A stretch of 64,000 nucleotides of DNA from Paenibacillus alba (GCF_013204855.1 NZ_JABMKZ010000007.1:62001-126000), one strand, 5' to 3'; counted from the stretch's first letter, positions 27,010 to 35,999 are shown. The notes: a model not told the origin generated them from the sequence alone. Program-made: numbers and translations.

Positions 27010-27579
27010 TCAAGCAATCCCCCCCTTTTTACGGCATACATACACAAATGCTGGCGGGAAATTAAGCAGAACATAATTTATCCTTTCGATATCGAATGCA
27101 TGTACTAAATGCTTTTTCATCTGAAGAGAATACTGAAAGGCAACAAAGTAGCCTCCCGGTTTTAAGGCTTTAACAATTTGATCAATTAACGTTTCTCGAA
27201 GTTCTCTTGGAAAATTGAAAAATGGTAGTCCGCTAATAATGCAGTCTAACTGATGGATGCCGTGGAGATTTATTACATTTGTTAAGTAACATGCGTTTGT
27301 GTGACATACATAATTAGGGTACTGCTTCTGTAAATTAGCCTTCATGCTTTCGTCATTTTCGAATAAAAATACTTTAGTTGAGTCCGATACACTCGATTTG
27401 ATAAACCGAGTGACTGCACCAGTGCCGGATCCAAGTTCAGCAACAGAACCAACTTCGCTCCACGGAGCAGACTGAACCATTTTATTAGCCAAAAATCGAG
27501 AACTTGGCACTACACTGCCGATTTGCTTAGGGTTTTGAATGAATTTTTGTAAAAACATTAAATATTGATCAGAAGCCAT
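27010..27579 (-). CDS. Class I SAM-dependent methyltransferase, phospholipid N-methyltransferase-like
   Basis: Cytoplasmic protein of 189 residues. The SAM-binding glycine motif is VAELGSGTGAVTRFI (about 47-61), the acidic strand end is FLFENDE (about 72), and ISGLPFFNFP (about 116) is the PmtA/KsgA-type motif IV. The overall pattern (N-terminal FLQKFIQNPKQIGSVVPSS) matches the PmtA-like group that methylates phosphatidylethanolamine or acts on related lipids. GGGGAG lies 5-6 bases before the ATG at 27579; a longer reading to 27642 lacks a site. It probably once shared an operon with the DedA gene whose fragment follows, consistent with a membrane-lipid role (inference). Confidence 0.82.
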   Translation of the reverse strand: MASDQYLMFLQKFIQNPKQIGSVVPSSRFLANKMVQSAPWSEVGSVAELGSGTGAVTRFIKSSVSDSTKVFLFENDESMKANLQKQYPNYVCHTNACYLTNVINLHGIHQLDCIISGLPFFNFPRELRETLIDQIVKALKPGGYFVAFQYSLQMKKHLVHAFDIERINYVLLNFPPAFVYVCRKKGGIA

Positions 27580-27757
27580 GAAACTCCCCACCCTTCTCCT
27601 TATTTTTTCAATTGTGATTGACAAGAGGTATGATTGTGTCACTGATCATTTTTTAAAATCCTCTGTTAATGTCGATAAGATTATATTAAGTTACAATTTT
27701 AAAGAACCTACAGGGATAAAACTAAGGAATTTCTAAAGAAAAAACTCAAAACAAAAA

Positions 27758-27776
27758 CGTCCTATTCAATAGGACG
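27758..27776 (-). terminator. Hairpin with minus-strand T run, no gene in front of it
   Basis: CGTCCTATT pairs perfectly with AATAGGACG; on the minus strand TTTTTGTTTTG follows. No minus-strand gene lies between it and the plus-strand GDPD gene, so it may end antisense or small-RNA transcription. The remainder of 27580-28004 holds no gene I can support. Confidence 0.5.
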
Positions 27777-28004
27777 CTTAATGAAAAAGAGAAAATGGAT
27801 TCTAGGGCCCATTTTCTTATATCTATCGGTCATTACTGGCTGAGCCTTGCACGCGTCGGGACGTCGCTTATGAGAATTTTCAGGTTTGATATTCTCTTTC
27901 AGCAATGTATACAAACTTCATAAATTCATTCGTTTTTTTACCAGCCCTTCTTCATTTGGGTCCTGTAATATGACTTACATCAGGAAAACGAAGGAGGAAA
28001 ACGA

Positions 28005-28961
28005 ATGAAGAAAACGATTATGTTAAGCTTATTTATCGTCATTATGGCTGGGATGATCTGGCGCAGCTGGGGGCTTGTTTGGTCGGGCCAGAATCAGCCG
28101 GCCTCTACAGTTGGCACCAGCAGCTGGGAGGAAAATAGACTTATTGCACATGCACTTGGTGGGGTCAAAGGCGCTAGCTACACAAATTCTTATGAGGCAT
28201 TTATAACCAATTACAATAGAGGCTACCGTTTGTTCGAGGTTGATCTTGTGCAAACGATGGACGGGGAGCTGGTAGCCAGACATGATTGGTCGCAAAGGCT
28301 GCAGCCGGATTTGGCCGCTTATCGCGGACGAAACGTAACAAAGCTTCAGTTTGCAAACTCCCTTATAATGGGCAGATTCCACCCTCTTATATTGCCCGAT
28401 ATACTTCAGCTGATGCAGCAATATCGTGATTTTGACTTAATCGTGGATACGAAGGCAGGCAGCAAAGAGCAGATTCAGCAGCAGTTTACGCATCTAGTCA
28501 ATGAGGCGCGCCGTACTGATCCTGCACTGCTCAATCGGATTATACCAGAAATTTTCAGCCCGGATATGTATGACACGGTAATGGGAATCTACCCCTTTCC
28601 TAACAAGATATATTCACTTTACAAAACTGGTGCCTCCGCCGAAAGAATTGTAGAATTTGTAAGAGACAAACATTTGACAGCCGTCGCTATGCCTGAATAT
28701 CGCGTGTTTGTCAACCCCAATCTAGTTCCAGCACTAAATAAGCTCGGGGTAAAAAGCTATGTTCACACCGTCAACAGCAAACCAGTTATGCAGTTGCTGC
28801 GTAGCTTCGGGGTGTATGGATTTTACACGGATCAGGAAGAATCACCGGAGGAGTTGATGCTTGCAAGCGCTCCCCCCGGCCATTTTGACTTTCCGGGATA
28901 CATCAGTTCCGGATTGGCAAGTATAAGTAATATCGTGATGAAAGTGAGAAATAATGGCTAA
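28005..28961 (+). CDS. Membrane-anchored glycerophosphodiester phosphodiesterase-family protein
   Basis: Protein of 318 residues with an N-terminal membrane anchor (about 5-25) and an extracellular GDPD TIM-barrel. Seen: IAHALGGVKG at about residue 48 (HRG position altered to HAL), FEVDLVQTMDGELVARHDW (catalytic E, D and H) at about 78-97, and a late DLIVDTK metal strand. By family it hydrolyses glycerophosphodiesters, for example from lipids or teichoic acid. GGAGG lies 8 bases before the ATG. Its stop overlaps the following response-regulator start by 8 bases, so it is the first gene of a three-gene operon with a two-component system, an unusual partnership. Confidence 0.85.
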   Translation: MKKTIMLSLFIVIMAGMIWRSWGLVWSGQNQPASTVGTSSWEENRLIAHALGGVKGASYTNSYEAFITNYNRGYRLFEVDLVQTMDGELVARHDWSQRLQPDLAAYRGRNVTKLQFANSLIMGRFHPLILPDILQLMQQYRDFDLIVDTKAGSKEQIQQQFTHLVNEARRTDPALLNRIIPEIFSPDMYDTVMGIYPFPNKIYSLYKTGASAERIVEFVRDKHLTAVAMPEYRVFVNPNLVPALNKLGVKSYVHTVNSKPVMQLLRSFGVYGFYTDQEESPEELMLASAPPGHFDFPGYISSGLASISNIVMKVRNNG

Positions 28962-29655
28962 AAATAATATTCTTGTTGTAGACGATGAACCGGAAATTCG
29001 AGAAGCACTCGTTATTTACTTAAAAAGCGATGATGTGGATGTATTTACAGCCTCTAACGGCCTCGAGGCACTGGAAATCCTTGAAAAGGAAACAATACAT
29101 CTCATTCTCATGGACATCATGATGCCGCAACTTGATGGAATCAAGACGACATTCAAAATTCGTGAAAGCAAAAATATACCAATCATTATGCTTTCCGCCA
29201 AATCGGAAGATGGCGACAAGATTCTGGGTCTCAACGTTGGAGCCGATGATTATATAACGAAGCCGTTCAATCCTCTGGAGTTGGTCGCTAGAGTCCGATC
29301 TCAGTTGCGCCGGTTTACGAATTTAGGTTCCTTCCATTCAAACGGGGAAGAGATCATTCAAGTAAGAGGACTCATGCTCAACAAAAGTATGAAGACTGTT
29401 GAGGTAGATGGAGAGGACGTCAGACTGACCCCGAAGGAATACAAAATTTTGGAGCTACTGCTGGAGAACAAGGGCAGAGTTTTCTCAATTGAAGAGATTT
29501 ATGAGCTCGTGTGGAATGAACCGATCTTCGCCGCTTCCGATAATACAGTTGCCGTACATGTGAGAAATATTCGTGAAAAAATTGAAATCAATCCCAAAGA
29601 CCCAAAATATTTAAAGGTGGTATGGGGAATTGGATATAAAATTGAGAAAAGGTAA
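28954..29655 (+). CDS. OmpR/VanR-type response regulator
   Basis: DNA-binding response regulator of 233 residues. The receiver domain (1-120) has acidic D10-D11, phospho-acceptor D54 in LILMDIMMP, and K103 in YITKPF. The C-terminal winged helix (about 135-230) carries VRLTPKEYKILELLLENKGR and the wing ending VWGIGYKIE, as in OmpR/VanR regulators. It overlaps the GDPD gene by 8 bases and the kinase gene by 26, so all three are one translationally coupled unit. Target genes are unknown; autoregulation of the operon and cell-envelope genes are the natural guess. Confidence 0.93.
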   Translation: MAKNNILVVDDEPEIREALVIYLKSDDVDVFTASNGLEALEILEKETIHLILMDIMMPQLDGIKTTFKIRESKNIPIIMLSAKSEDGDKILGLNVGADDYITKPFNPLELVARVRSQLRRFTNLGSFHSNGEEIIQVRGLMLNKSMKTVEVDGEDVRLTPKEYKILELLLENKGRVFSIEEIYELVWNEPIFAASDNTVAVHVRNIREKIEINPKDPKYLKVVWGIGYKIEKR

Positions 29656-30952
29656 AGCAGATCGGATTGTCCTAATCGACCCTCTTGTCTTGATTGTCGC
29701 CGTTATCTTATGGAGCGTTGTACTGATAGACAAGTATTCATACGTGCCTGGTATCAATCTGGATTATTCAACTTCAAGCTTCATCCAGAAACTGCTTGCC
29801 GCTATTATCCTTGGCTTGCTGGCAGGCAGACTGTTTCTTTATTTTCATCGGCCCCTTAATGAGCGTTCCTTATGGCACGGCAGTGTGCTGATGGATTACT
29901 TTCGTTTTTGGAGTACCGGTATTAGAACCGGTCTGCAAAACTGGAGAATAACGGTTGTCCTCATCATCATACTCCTGCTAACTGCGATAGCCGGCATTTT
30001 TGCTTGGCAAGCAGCCACCTATAGGTACGAACTGGGCTGGTTCATACTTTATGAATTGCTGTATGTGCTGTTCTTGGTTCCCTATATACTTGCCAAACTC
30101 AGACGCTTCAGCGCCATCCTCAACGGAAGCAAAGAAATTTCCGAAGGGAATATTCAGAATGCGATTCAGGATACCGGCAAGGACGCTCTATCCCAACTTG
30201 CTGGCTATATTAACAATATGAAAGCTGGGTATCAAAGCGCGCTGGAGAATCAAATGAAGAGCGATCGGTTAAAAACAGAGCTGATTACCAACGTATCGCA
30301 TGATTTGAAGACCCCACTTACTTCCATTATCAACTATGTCGATTTATTAAAAAAAGAAAATCTTTCTACGGAGACAGCCCGAGCCTATATTGAAACCCTG
30401 GACCGCAAGGCACTCCGGCTGAAGCTGTTGATTGAAGACCTGTTCGAAATTTCAAAGATGGCCAGCGGCACAGTAGAGCTGGATATTGAGTACGTCGATG
30501 TCGCAACCTTGTTGACACAGGCAATTGCCGAGTCCAACACCAATATGGGACAATCGTCGCACGTGATTCGGGAGAGAATCGCGAAATTCCCGATCCATGC
30601 GCATTTGGACGGCAATAAAATTTGGCGTGTATTCGAAAATTTAATTGGCAACGCGCAGAAATATTCGCTTCCAGGAACTAGAATCTATATTTATTTGGAC
30701 GAATCTGATGATCTGGTATTATTCAAAATTCAAAACACCTCTGCTTATGAGATTGATTTTGCTGCGGAAGAGCTGTTCGAACGCTTCAAAAGAGCAGATG
30801 AATCCCGTCAGACAGAGGGTTCCGGACTAGGACTGGCAATTGTGAAAAGCATCATTGAGCTGCACGGCGGGGAGATCCGAGTAGAGATTCACGGCGACCA
30901 ATTTAACGTTATTTTGCATTTACCCAAGCAGCGTTTATTTTATAAGTCATAA
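29630..30952 (+). CDS. VanS-type sensor histidine kinase
   Basis: Membrane kinase of 440 residues. There are four hydrophobic segments in the first 165 residues with very short external loops, so sensing is probably in the membrane. A HAMP-like linker (about 165-215) leads to the HisKA domain with H224 in NVSHDLKTPLTS and an HATPase domain with N box ENLIGNAQKYS and G box GSGLGLAIVKSI. The start is TTG at 29630, nine bases after AAAGGTGG, inside the regulator gene; another TTG at 29642 is possible. The minimal external sensor recalls intramembrane-sensing, envelope-stress kinases, which fits the GDPD partner (inference). Confidence 0.9.
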   Translation: MDIKLRKGKADRIVLIDPLVLIVAVILWSVVLIDKYSYVPGINLDYSTSSFIQKLLAAIILGLLAGRLFLYFHRPLNERSLWHGSVLMDYFRFWSTGIRTGLQNWRITVVLIIILLLTAIAGIFAWQAATYRYELGWFILYELLYVLFLVPYILAKLRRFSAILNGSKEISEGNIQNAIQDTGKDALSQLAGYINNMKAGYQSALENQMKSDRLKTELITNVSHDLKTPLTSIINYVDLLKKENLSTETARAYIETLDRKALRLKLLIEDLFEISKMASGTVELDIEYVDVATLLTQAIAESNTNMGQSSHVIRERIAKFPIHAHLDGNKIWRVFENLIGNAQKYSLPGTRIYIYLDESDDLVLFKIQNTSAYEIDFAAEELFERFKRADESRQTEGSGLGLAIVKSIIELHGGEIRVEIHGDQFNVILHLPKQRLFYKS

Positions 30953-30957
30953 AACTA

Positions 30958-31005
30958 GGTTAACCCTCATGCTTTTTTTCAGGATGTATGGGGGTTAACT
31001 TTTTT
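30958..31005 (+). terminator. Terminator of the GDPD/two-component operon
   Basis: AGGTTAACCC pairs with GGGGTTAACT across a 20-base interior with extra pairing, followed by TTTTTT at 31000-31005. Confidence 0.75.
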
Positions 31006-31064
31006 CATAAACTTTTCTTCATGAACTAAACTTCCAATGGGGCCTATTGAATATGCATGGCCTC

Positions 31065-31955
31065 CTATTTTATTATCCCTTTATCTCTTAAAAAATCATG
31101 CGCTACTTTTTGCTCTTTTAAACCTTCCGAATCTACTTTTGCGTTTAGTTCTTGCATATTTCTCTCATCAATTTTATCTCGGAGTTTGTTCAACGCTTCG
31201 GCAAGTTGGGGGTATTTGGTCAGGATGTCCTGACGAACCAGCGGCCCTGCATTATAGGGTGGAAAAAAAGATTGGTCATCTTCCAATATGATTAAATTGT
31301 TCAGCTTGATCTGACCGTCCGTTGAGAAAGCATCAATCACATCAACACTATTGTCATTCAAAGACCGGTACATAATGCCATGATCCATGCCCTTTACATT
31401 TTTAAAAGCCATTTTGTATAACTTTTCTAATCCTGGATATCCATCTGGACGATCCTTGAATTCGAATTCGCTGCCAAGTATAAGTTGATTCGATACTTTA
31501 GCAAGATCAGTAAACGATTTTAGCTGGTACTTATCTACCGTTTCTTTTTTCACCGCTAAGGTATACGTATTATTGAAGCCAAATGGATTGTCGAAAACGA
31601 GTTTATCGTTTTTCAACAGATCCTTTGCTTTTTGAAGGGTTTCTTCCGCGGTTCCTGTCATTTCCTGATAGTAATTCGAAACGATTGTCCCTGTATATTC
31701 CGGATACATCTGGATATCGTTGTTCAGGAGAGCCTTCCATGCCACGTTAGAGCCACCTAGATTAAATTTCCGTTCAACTTTAAGATCGGTTTGATCCTCA
31801 ATTACATCTGCCATCATATGAGCCAAAATAATATTTTCAGTAAAGTTTTTCGAACCTATCGTTATCGTTTCTTGCTTGCTCTTTGAACTACATCCGTTCA
31901 TTACAATAACTAAAATACCTACGATACTTACAATTAACAAGTTTTTGATTTTCAT
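31065..31955 (-). CDS. opuCC: Glycine betaine/osmoprotectant-binding lipoprotein, OpuCC type
   Basis: Lipid-anchored substrate-binding protein of 296 residues. The signal peptide ends in lipobox MNGC. The body is an OpuAC/ProX-like domain: ITIGSKNFTENIILAHM at the start, GGSNVAWKALLNNDIQMYPEY (the ligand-cage region), and STDGQI later. The ATG at 31955 is chosen because GGAGGGG lies 6 bases before it. It is the last gene of a three-gene minus-strand transporter operon (26 bases after the permease) and imports glycine betaine, carnitine or choline-type osmoprotectants. Confidence 0.92.
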   Translation of the reverse strand: MKIKNLLIVSIVGILVIVMNGCSSKSKQETITIGSKNFTENIILAHMMADVIEDQTDLKVERKFNLGGSNVAWKALLNNDIQMYPEYTGTIVSNYYQEMTGTAEETLQKAKDLLKNDKLVFDNPFGFNNTYTLAVKKETVDKYQLKSFTDLAKVSNQLILGSEFEFKDRPDGYPGLEKLYKMAFKNVKGMDHGIMYRSLNDNSVDVIDAFSTDGQIKLNNLIILEDDQSFFPPYNAGPLVRQDILTKYPQLAEALNKLRDKIDERNMQELNAKVDSEGLKEQKVAHDFLRDKGIIK

Positions 31956-31980
31956 TTTTTTCCCCTCCATTGATTTGAAA

Positions 31981-32634
31981 TTATATTTTTAAACCTCTCG
32001 GTGTCGTCAACTTCTCCAACCCTCCCAACAAATAATCGAGCACGATGGCCAGAAGAGCTGCAGGAAGAGCACCAATAAGAATTAAAGCATCAATATTTCT
32101 TTGAATACCGATAAAAATGAAATCCCCCAGTCCTCCTGCACCAATAAAAGCTGCCAAGGTTGCTGTACCCACATTGATTACCGTCGCCGTCCGAATGCCA
32201 GCCATGATGACACTTAGCGCCAAAGGAAGCTCGATTTTACACAATATCTGCACATTCTTCATGCCCATTCCTTTGGCGGCTTCGATCAGAACTTTATCCA
32301 CATCCTGAATGCCCGTATACGTATTCCTGACAATCGGTAACAAAGAATATAAAAACAACGCGGCTATCGCCGTTTTAATCCCAATCCCAAACAAGGGAAT
32401 CATAAAACCTAGCAGGGCCAAACCGGGAATTGTTTGTAGGATCCCCGTCCCTCCCAAAACCCAACTCTTCAAGAAGGGGAAGCGCGTTACGGTAATTCCC
32501 AATGGGACACCTACGACTATAGCAAGTAACATCGAAATGAGCACCAGCTCCATATGCTGAAACGCGGCGACGCCCAAGTCTTCCCACCGCATAGTAAATT
32601 GAGTGATCAATTGTTCCCACAACGTTTGTTTCAT
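31981..32634 (-). CDS. Osmoprotectant ABC transporter permease, OpuCB/OpuCD type
   Basis: Inner-membrane channel of 217 residues with about five to six membrane segments. The EAA loop reads IEAAKGMGMKNVQILCKIELP (about 123-143), the ATPase contact site. AAAGGAG lies 5 bases before the ATG at 32634, which overlaps the stop of the ATPase gene by 4 bases (ATGA), showing translational coupling. Only one permease gene is present, whereas Bacillus opuC has two; a homodimeric channel is implied, as in simpler Opu/Osm systems. Confidence 0.92.
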   Translation of the reverse strand: MKQTLWEQLITQFTMRWEDLGVAAFQHMELVLISMLLAIVVGVPLGITVTRFPFLKSWVLGGTGILQTIPGLALLGFMIPLFGIGIKTAIAALFLYSLLPIVRNTYTGIQDVDKVLIEAAKGMGMKNVQILCKIELPLALSVIMAGIRTATVINVGTATLAAFIGAGGLGDFIFIGIQRNIDALILIGALPAALLAIVLDYLLGGLEKLTTPRGLKI

Positions 32635-33761
32635 AAACTCTCCTTTCTTCCTGCCCAATGATCAGCGAATGCGGTTAGTAAACTTGACCTTGTTACGACA
32701 CCAATAATTTTATTACTTTGTCCCACGACCGGAATGACACCGAATTTAGCATCTGTGATGGCGATTAGTGCATCTTTGGCTGTTGCTGTTTCCTCTAAAT
32801 AGGGGACAGCTGGCTGACTTATTTCCTGAATGGATCGAATGTCTTCCATTTTCATTTGCAAATCGTAAGCCGAGACAATGCCGATCAACATACCTTTATC
32901 GTCGCCTATAATCAAAGTATCCGTCCGGCGCTGCCGCATAAAGGTTAGTGCTCTAGCTGGTGAAAGCGATGGAAGCGCAGTCGCTGGGTTCTCTCTCATA
33001 ATATCTTTAACGGAAATAAAATCAGGATTTTGATAAATACGATTCTTTCCAATGAATGTTTCTACAAAACCATGTGCAGGCTCTTTGAGCAGCTTATCCG
33101 CTGTGTCCAGTTGCAATAAGGAACCGTCTTTCAGTACAGCAATTCGATCTCCTAACTTCAAAGCTTCATCCATATCATGGGTAACAAATACGATGGTTTT
33201 GTTTACCGTTTTTTGAAGTCTAATCAATTCATCCTGAAGCTGCTCTCTGGTCAACGGATCCAATGCTCCAAACGGTTCATCCATGAGCACGATTTCCGGA
33301 TCGGCAGCCAAAGCCCGGGCAACACCAACCCTTTGTTGTTGTCCGCCAGATAGCTCCCGGGGGAATCGTCCTGCAAAAAGAGCCGGATCTAGACCGATCA
33401 TATGCAGCAACTCATGCACGCGCTCCTTTTTCTTCGCTGCCTTCCAGCCTTTCAAATGCGGGATCAGAGCAATATTCTCTTCGATCGTATAATGCGGAAA
33501 AAGTCCTGCTTGCTGAATCACATAACCGATATTTCGGCGAAGCTCTACAGGATTCGCTTTCGTGATGTCTTGCCCGTTAATCGTAATCGTGCCTTCAGTA
33601 TGCGGCATTAATCGATTAATCATTTTCATCGTTGTCGTTTTACCACAGCCGCTTGGACCAATGAGAACAATGAATTCTCCCTTCGCTATTTCAAAATCCA
33701 TGGATTTAACCGCTTGATATCCGTTCGGATACGTTTTACCGACATGTTCAAATTTAATCAT
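32631..33761 (-). CDS. opuCA: Osmoprotectant ABC transporter ATPase with CBS pair, OpuCA type
   Basis: Cytoplasmic ATPase of 376 residues. Walker A GPSGCGKTT (about 35-43), signature LSGGQQQRV (about 134-142), and Walker B IVLMDEPF (about 155-162) are intact. Two CBS domains follow (about 245-370); in OpuA/OpuC ATPases such domains sense ionic strength or c-di-AMP. AGGAGG lies 6 bases before the ATG. The gene leads the transporter operon and is preceded by a good promoter and a palindrome (33796-33849), next to a BusR-like regulator. Confidence 0.94.
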   Translation of the reverse strand: MIKFEHVGKTYPNGYQAVKSMDFEIAKGEFIVLIGPSGCGKTTTMKMINRLMPHTEGTITINGQDITKANPVELRRNIGYVIQQAGLFPHYTIEENIALIPHLKGWKAAKKKERVHELLHMIGLDPALFAGRFPRELSGGQQQRVGVARALAADPEIVLMDEPFGALDPLTREQLQDELIRLQKTVNKTIVFVTHDMDEALKLGDRIAVLKDGSLLQLDTADKLLKEPAHGFVETFIGKNRIYQNPDFISVKDIMRENPATALPSLSPARALTFMRQRRTDTLIIGDDKGMLIGIVSAYDLQMKMEDIRSIQEISQPAVPYLEETATAKDALIAITDAKFGVIPVVGQSNKIIGVVTRSSLLTAFADHWAGRKESL

Positions 33762-33795
33762 ATTAACCTCCTACTGAATTGTTTTATAGTTCACT

Positions 33796-33824
33796 ACTAT
33801 AACAAAGACGCTCGCAACTGACAA
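33796..33824 (-). promoter_or_regulatory. Sigma-A promoter of the opuC operon
   Basis: On the minus strand TTGTCA (33824-33819), an exact 17-base spacer, and TATAGT (33801-33796); transcription would start near 33788, about 27 bases before the opuCA ATG. Confidence 0.75.
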
Positions 33825-33828
33825 CCCT

Positions 33829-33849
33829 ATACAATTTTTAAAGTTGTAT
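33829..33849. promoter_or_regulatory. 21-bp near-perfect palindrome, candidate BusR-type operator
   Basis: ATACAATTTT and AAAGTTGTAT form 10-base arms (9 of 10 matched) around a single central base. The site starts 4 bases upstream of the -35 box of the opuC promoter, in the gap between that promoter and the GntR/RCK_C regulator gene. A partial repeat (TTGTAT) follows at about 33859. Confidence 0.55.
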
Positions 33850-33918
33850 GTTACCTATTGTATCATTCAGTGGTCAATCCATATTTAAACAAAGTGCTTA
33901 CTTAAAATAATGCAGCAC

Positions 33919-33946
33919 AAAAAAGCCTGTTGAAAAATATCAACAG
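33919..33946 (-). terminator. Terminator of the BusR-like gene
   Basis: CTGTTGA pairs with TCAACAG around a 6-base loop; on the minus strand GCTTTTTTG follows. Confidence 0.8.
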
Positions 33947-33977
33947 ACTGAAATGATCCTAATAAGGGCTTATTTTA

Positions 33978-34610
33978 CTATTCTTTGTTTTCTACACCAT
34001 TGTTATTAATAAAAAGATTTGTTCGCTGGTACGTATAACTATCACCAACTACAACAAGAATGTCATGTTCTCTTAGAATAACATGAGGTCCGGGAGAGAT
34101 AGCTACCTCTACGCCTCGACGTAGTGCAACAATCGTCGCACCGGTATTTTGCCAAAATTGAAGATCGGAAATGGTTTTCCCCACTACATGGGATGATTCA
34201 TTCACGTTTATTTCTACTGGATTGTAGATCTTCAGATTTTGAAGACGGTCTGAATAATTAATAATTTCAGTAAGAATCGTGTCAAATTTATGATCCATTT
34301 TCTTCTTTTCAACTAATAATAATTCTAACTCTTGTTTGAGCGAATAAACCGACTTCATGTAGTTATTTTTTGTTATATAGTCATATGCCCTTTGATCAGA
34401 TAAAACAATGATTTCTTTGCCCTGTGAGACTGAAACAATGTTTTCATCCTTTAATAGACCAATAGCTTTTCGAATTGTTTCAGGTGAAACATGATATTGG
34501 CTAGCCAATAGCGAGCGTCCTGAAATTTTTCTTTGTATGGAGAACTCACCACTTACAATCCTTTGAGCAATATCTAGCGCTATAGACTTATAGCCAGAAA
34601 CTTCTTGCAT
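33978..34610 (-). CDS. busR: BusR-like GntR regulator with RCK_C (TrkA-C) domain
   Basis: Transcription regulator of 210 residues: GntR winged helix (about 5-75, GRSLLASQYHVSPETIRKAI), a coiled-coil linker (about 85-125), and a C-terminal RCK_C domain (about 130-200, SPGPHVILREHDILVVVGD). This order is that of BusR, the c-di-AMP-responsive repressor of glycine betaine uptake genes in lactic streptococci and lactococci (family knowledge). The ATG at 34610 has AGGAG 8 bases upstream; a longer reading to 34661 lacks one. It lies directly upstream of the opuC operon on the same strand but has its own terminator. Repression of opuC in response to c-di-AMP is inferred. Confidence 0.85.
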   Translation of the reverse strand: MQEVSGYKSIALDIAQRIVSGEFSIQRKISGRSLLASQYHVSPETIRKAIGLLKDENIVSVSQGKEIIVLSDQRAYDYITKNNYMKSVYSLKQELELLLVEKKKMDHKFDTILTEIINYSDRLQNLKIYNPVEINVNESSHVVGKTISDLQFWQNTGATIVALRRGVEVAISPGPHVILREHDILVVVGDSYTYQRTNLFINNNGVENKE

Positions 34611-34776
34611 GTTTTCTTCTCCTGCTCTCTTTGAAATATAGCAACTACACCCCACTTGCAAACACTTACATTATATCAAATTTATCACACAAGTATGCAA
34701 ATTCCTTGGGTCGGAGCTTTGTCTCCACCTTCCTTCAGATTCCACCTTGAATTGCCATGCACGCCGCACATAAAAA

Positions 34777-34797
34777 AGCCGTTCATTATGAACGGCT
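34777..34797 (-). terminator. Terminator of the MFS transporter gene
   Basis: AGCCGTTCAT and ATGAACGGCT form a perfect stem with a minimal loop, followed on the minus strand by TTTTTTATG; the stop codon of the gene borders the stem. Confidence 0.85.
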
Positions 34798-35999
34798 CAA
34801 CTGCCTACAAAACGGTTTCTTGCTGCTCCCATACCGACTAAAAAGAGTAAGACCGAAGCGCCAAGCAGAATGAAAAGTGGCAGGTTCCAACTATTTGTCG
34901 CATCATGCAGAAATCCTATAAGGGCAGGACCGATTGCGGCAAGAAGATATCCGATCGATTGCGCCATACCAGACAATTCCGCTGCTTGATGCGCATTTTC
35001 AGTACGTAAACCGAAAAACATCATGGACAAACTAAAGGCGCAGCCTCCACCAATTCCGAGTATTATAATCCACAACAGAATAATATTGGAGCTTCCGTAT
35101 AGAAGTCCGAGCGTTCCCGTCATAAGCAATATGATGGTGATGACCACTAACAAACGTTGGCTAGACATGCGCCCGGCAATAACGGGGACAATAAAGGTAA
35201 ATGGAAGCAGAGCCAACTGCATGATCGAGAGGTACCACCCTGATTGGTTTGAGTCAATTCCTTGCTGCTTTAGTATTTCAGGCAACCATGCGATCAACAC
35301 ATAGAAAACCAGGGACTGTATACCCATAAACAAGGTTACTTGCCAGGCAAGAGGAGATCGCCAAACATTCACATCGTTGCTGGCCATTTGTTGACTCGTC
35401 GTGGTTGTTTGCTTCGTTCGATTTCTTAATTGGGGTAACCAACAGAGAATCGATACAAAGCTTAGAATCCCCCATATTCCCAATGCTCCCTGCCATTTTA
35501 GACCTGCGTTCACGGCTAGCGGTACACTGATTCCCGATGCGATTGCTCCAAATAAACTCATTGAAATGGAGTAAACACCTGTCATGGAGCCAATTTTTTT
35601 GGGGAAATCCCTTTTGATTAAACTTGGCAATAATACATTACATACGGCAATTGCGAATCCAAGAATTGCTGTCCCAATATACAGATTAGCTGCGCCTGAT
35701 AAAGAACGTATTACAATGCCAACAGTTAGAAAAATTAGGGCAATCAAAATGATACGTTCAACCCCATACCTTCGTCCTAATTTTGGTACTAGTGGCGATA
35801 ATAAAGCAAAGGCCAGCAAAGGTACCGTTGTTATCAGGCCTGCTAATGTATTTGAAATACGAACGTCATCCCTTATGAGACTCGTTAAAGGACCAACTGA
35901 GGTTAAGGGAGCACGTAAATTAGCTGCAATAACAATAATGCCGAGAATGATCAGCCCGATAGAGGATGGTATGGCTTTTTTATTTGGTTTGTTCGGCAT
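34797..35999 (-). CDS. MFS transporter, CynX/NimT (YycB-like) family
   Basis: Integral membrane transporter of 400 residues with twelve hydrophobic segments. The CynX/NimT signature is clear at the N-terminus: IVIAANLRAPLTSVGPL, followed by GLITTVPLLAFALLSP. Family members move cyanate, 2-nitroimidazole or other small organics. AAGGAG lies 9 bases before the ATG. Directly upstream on the same strand is an XRE-cupin regulator, and the gap between them holds an 18-bp perfect palindrome at 36087, so this transporter is the probable regulated target (inference). Confidence 0.9.
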   Translation of the reverse strand: MPNKPNKKAIPSSIGLIILGIIVIAANLRAPLTSVGPLTSLIRDDVRISNTLAGLITTVPLLAFALLSPLVPKLGRRYGVERIILIALIFLTVGIVIRSLSGAANLYIGTAILGFAIAVCNVLLPSLIKRDFPKKIGSMTGVYSISMSLFGAIASGISVPLAVNAGLKWQGALGIWGILSFVSILCWLPQLRNRTKQTTTTSQQMASNDVNVWRSPLAWQVTLFMGIQSLVFYVLIAWLPEILKQQGIDSNQSGWYLSIMQLALLPFTFIVPVIAGRMSSQRLLVVITIILLMTGTLGLLYGSSNIILLWIIILGIGGGCAFSLSMMFFGLRTENAHQAAELSGMAQSIGYLLAAIGPALIGFLHDATNSWNLPLFILLGASVLLFLVGMGAARNRFVGS

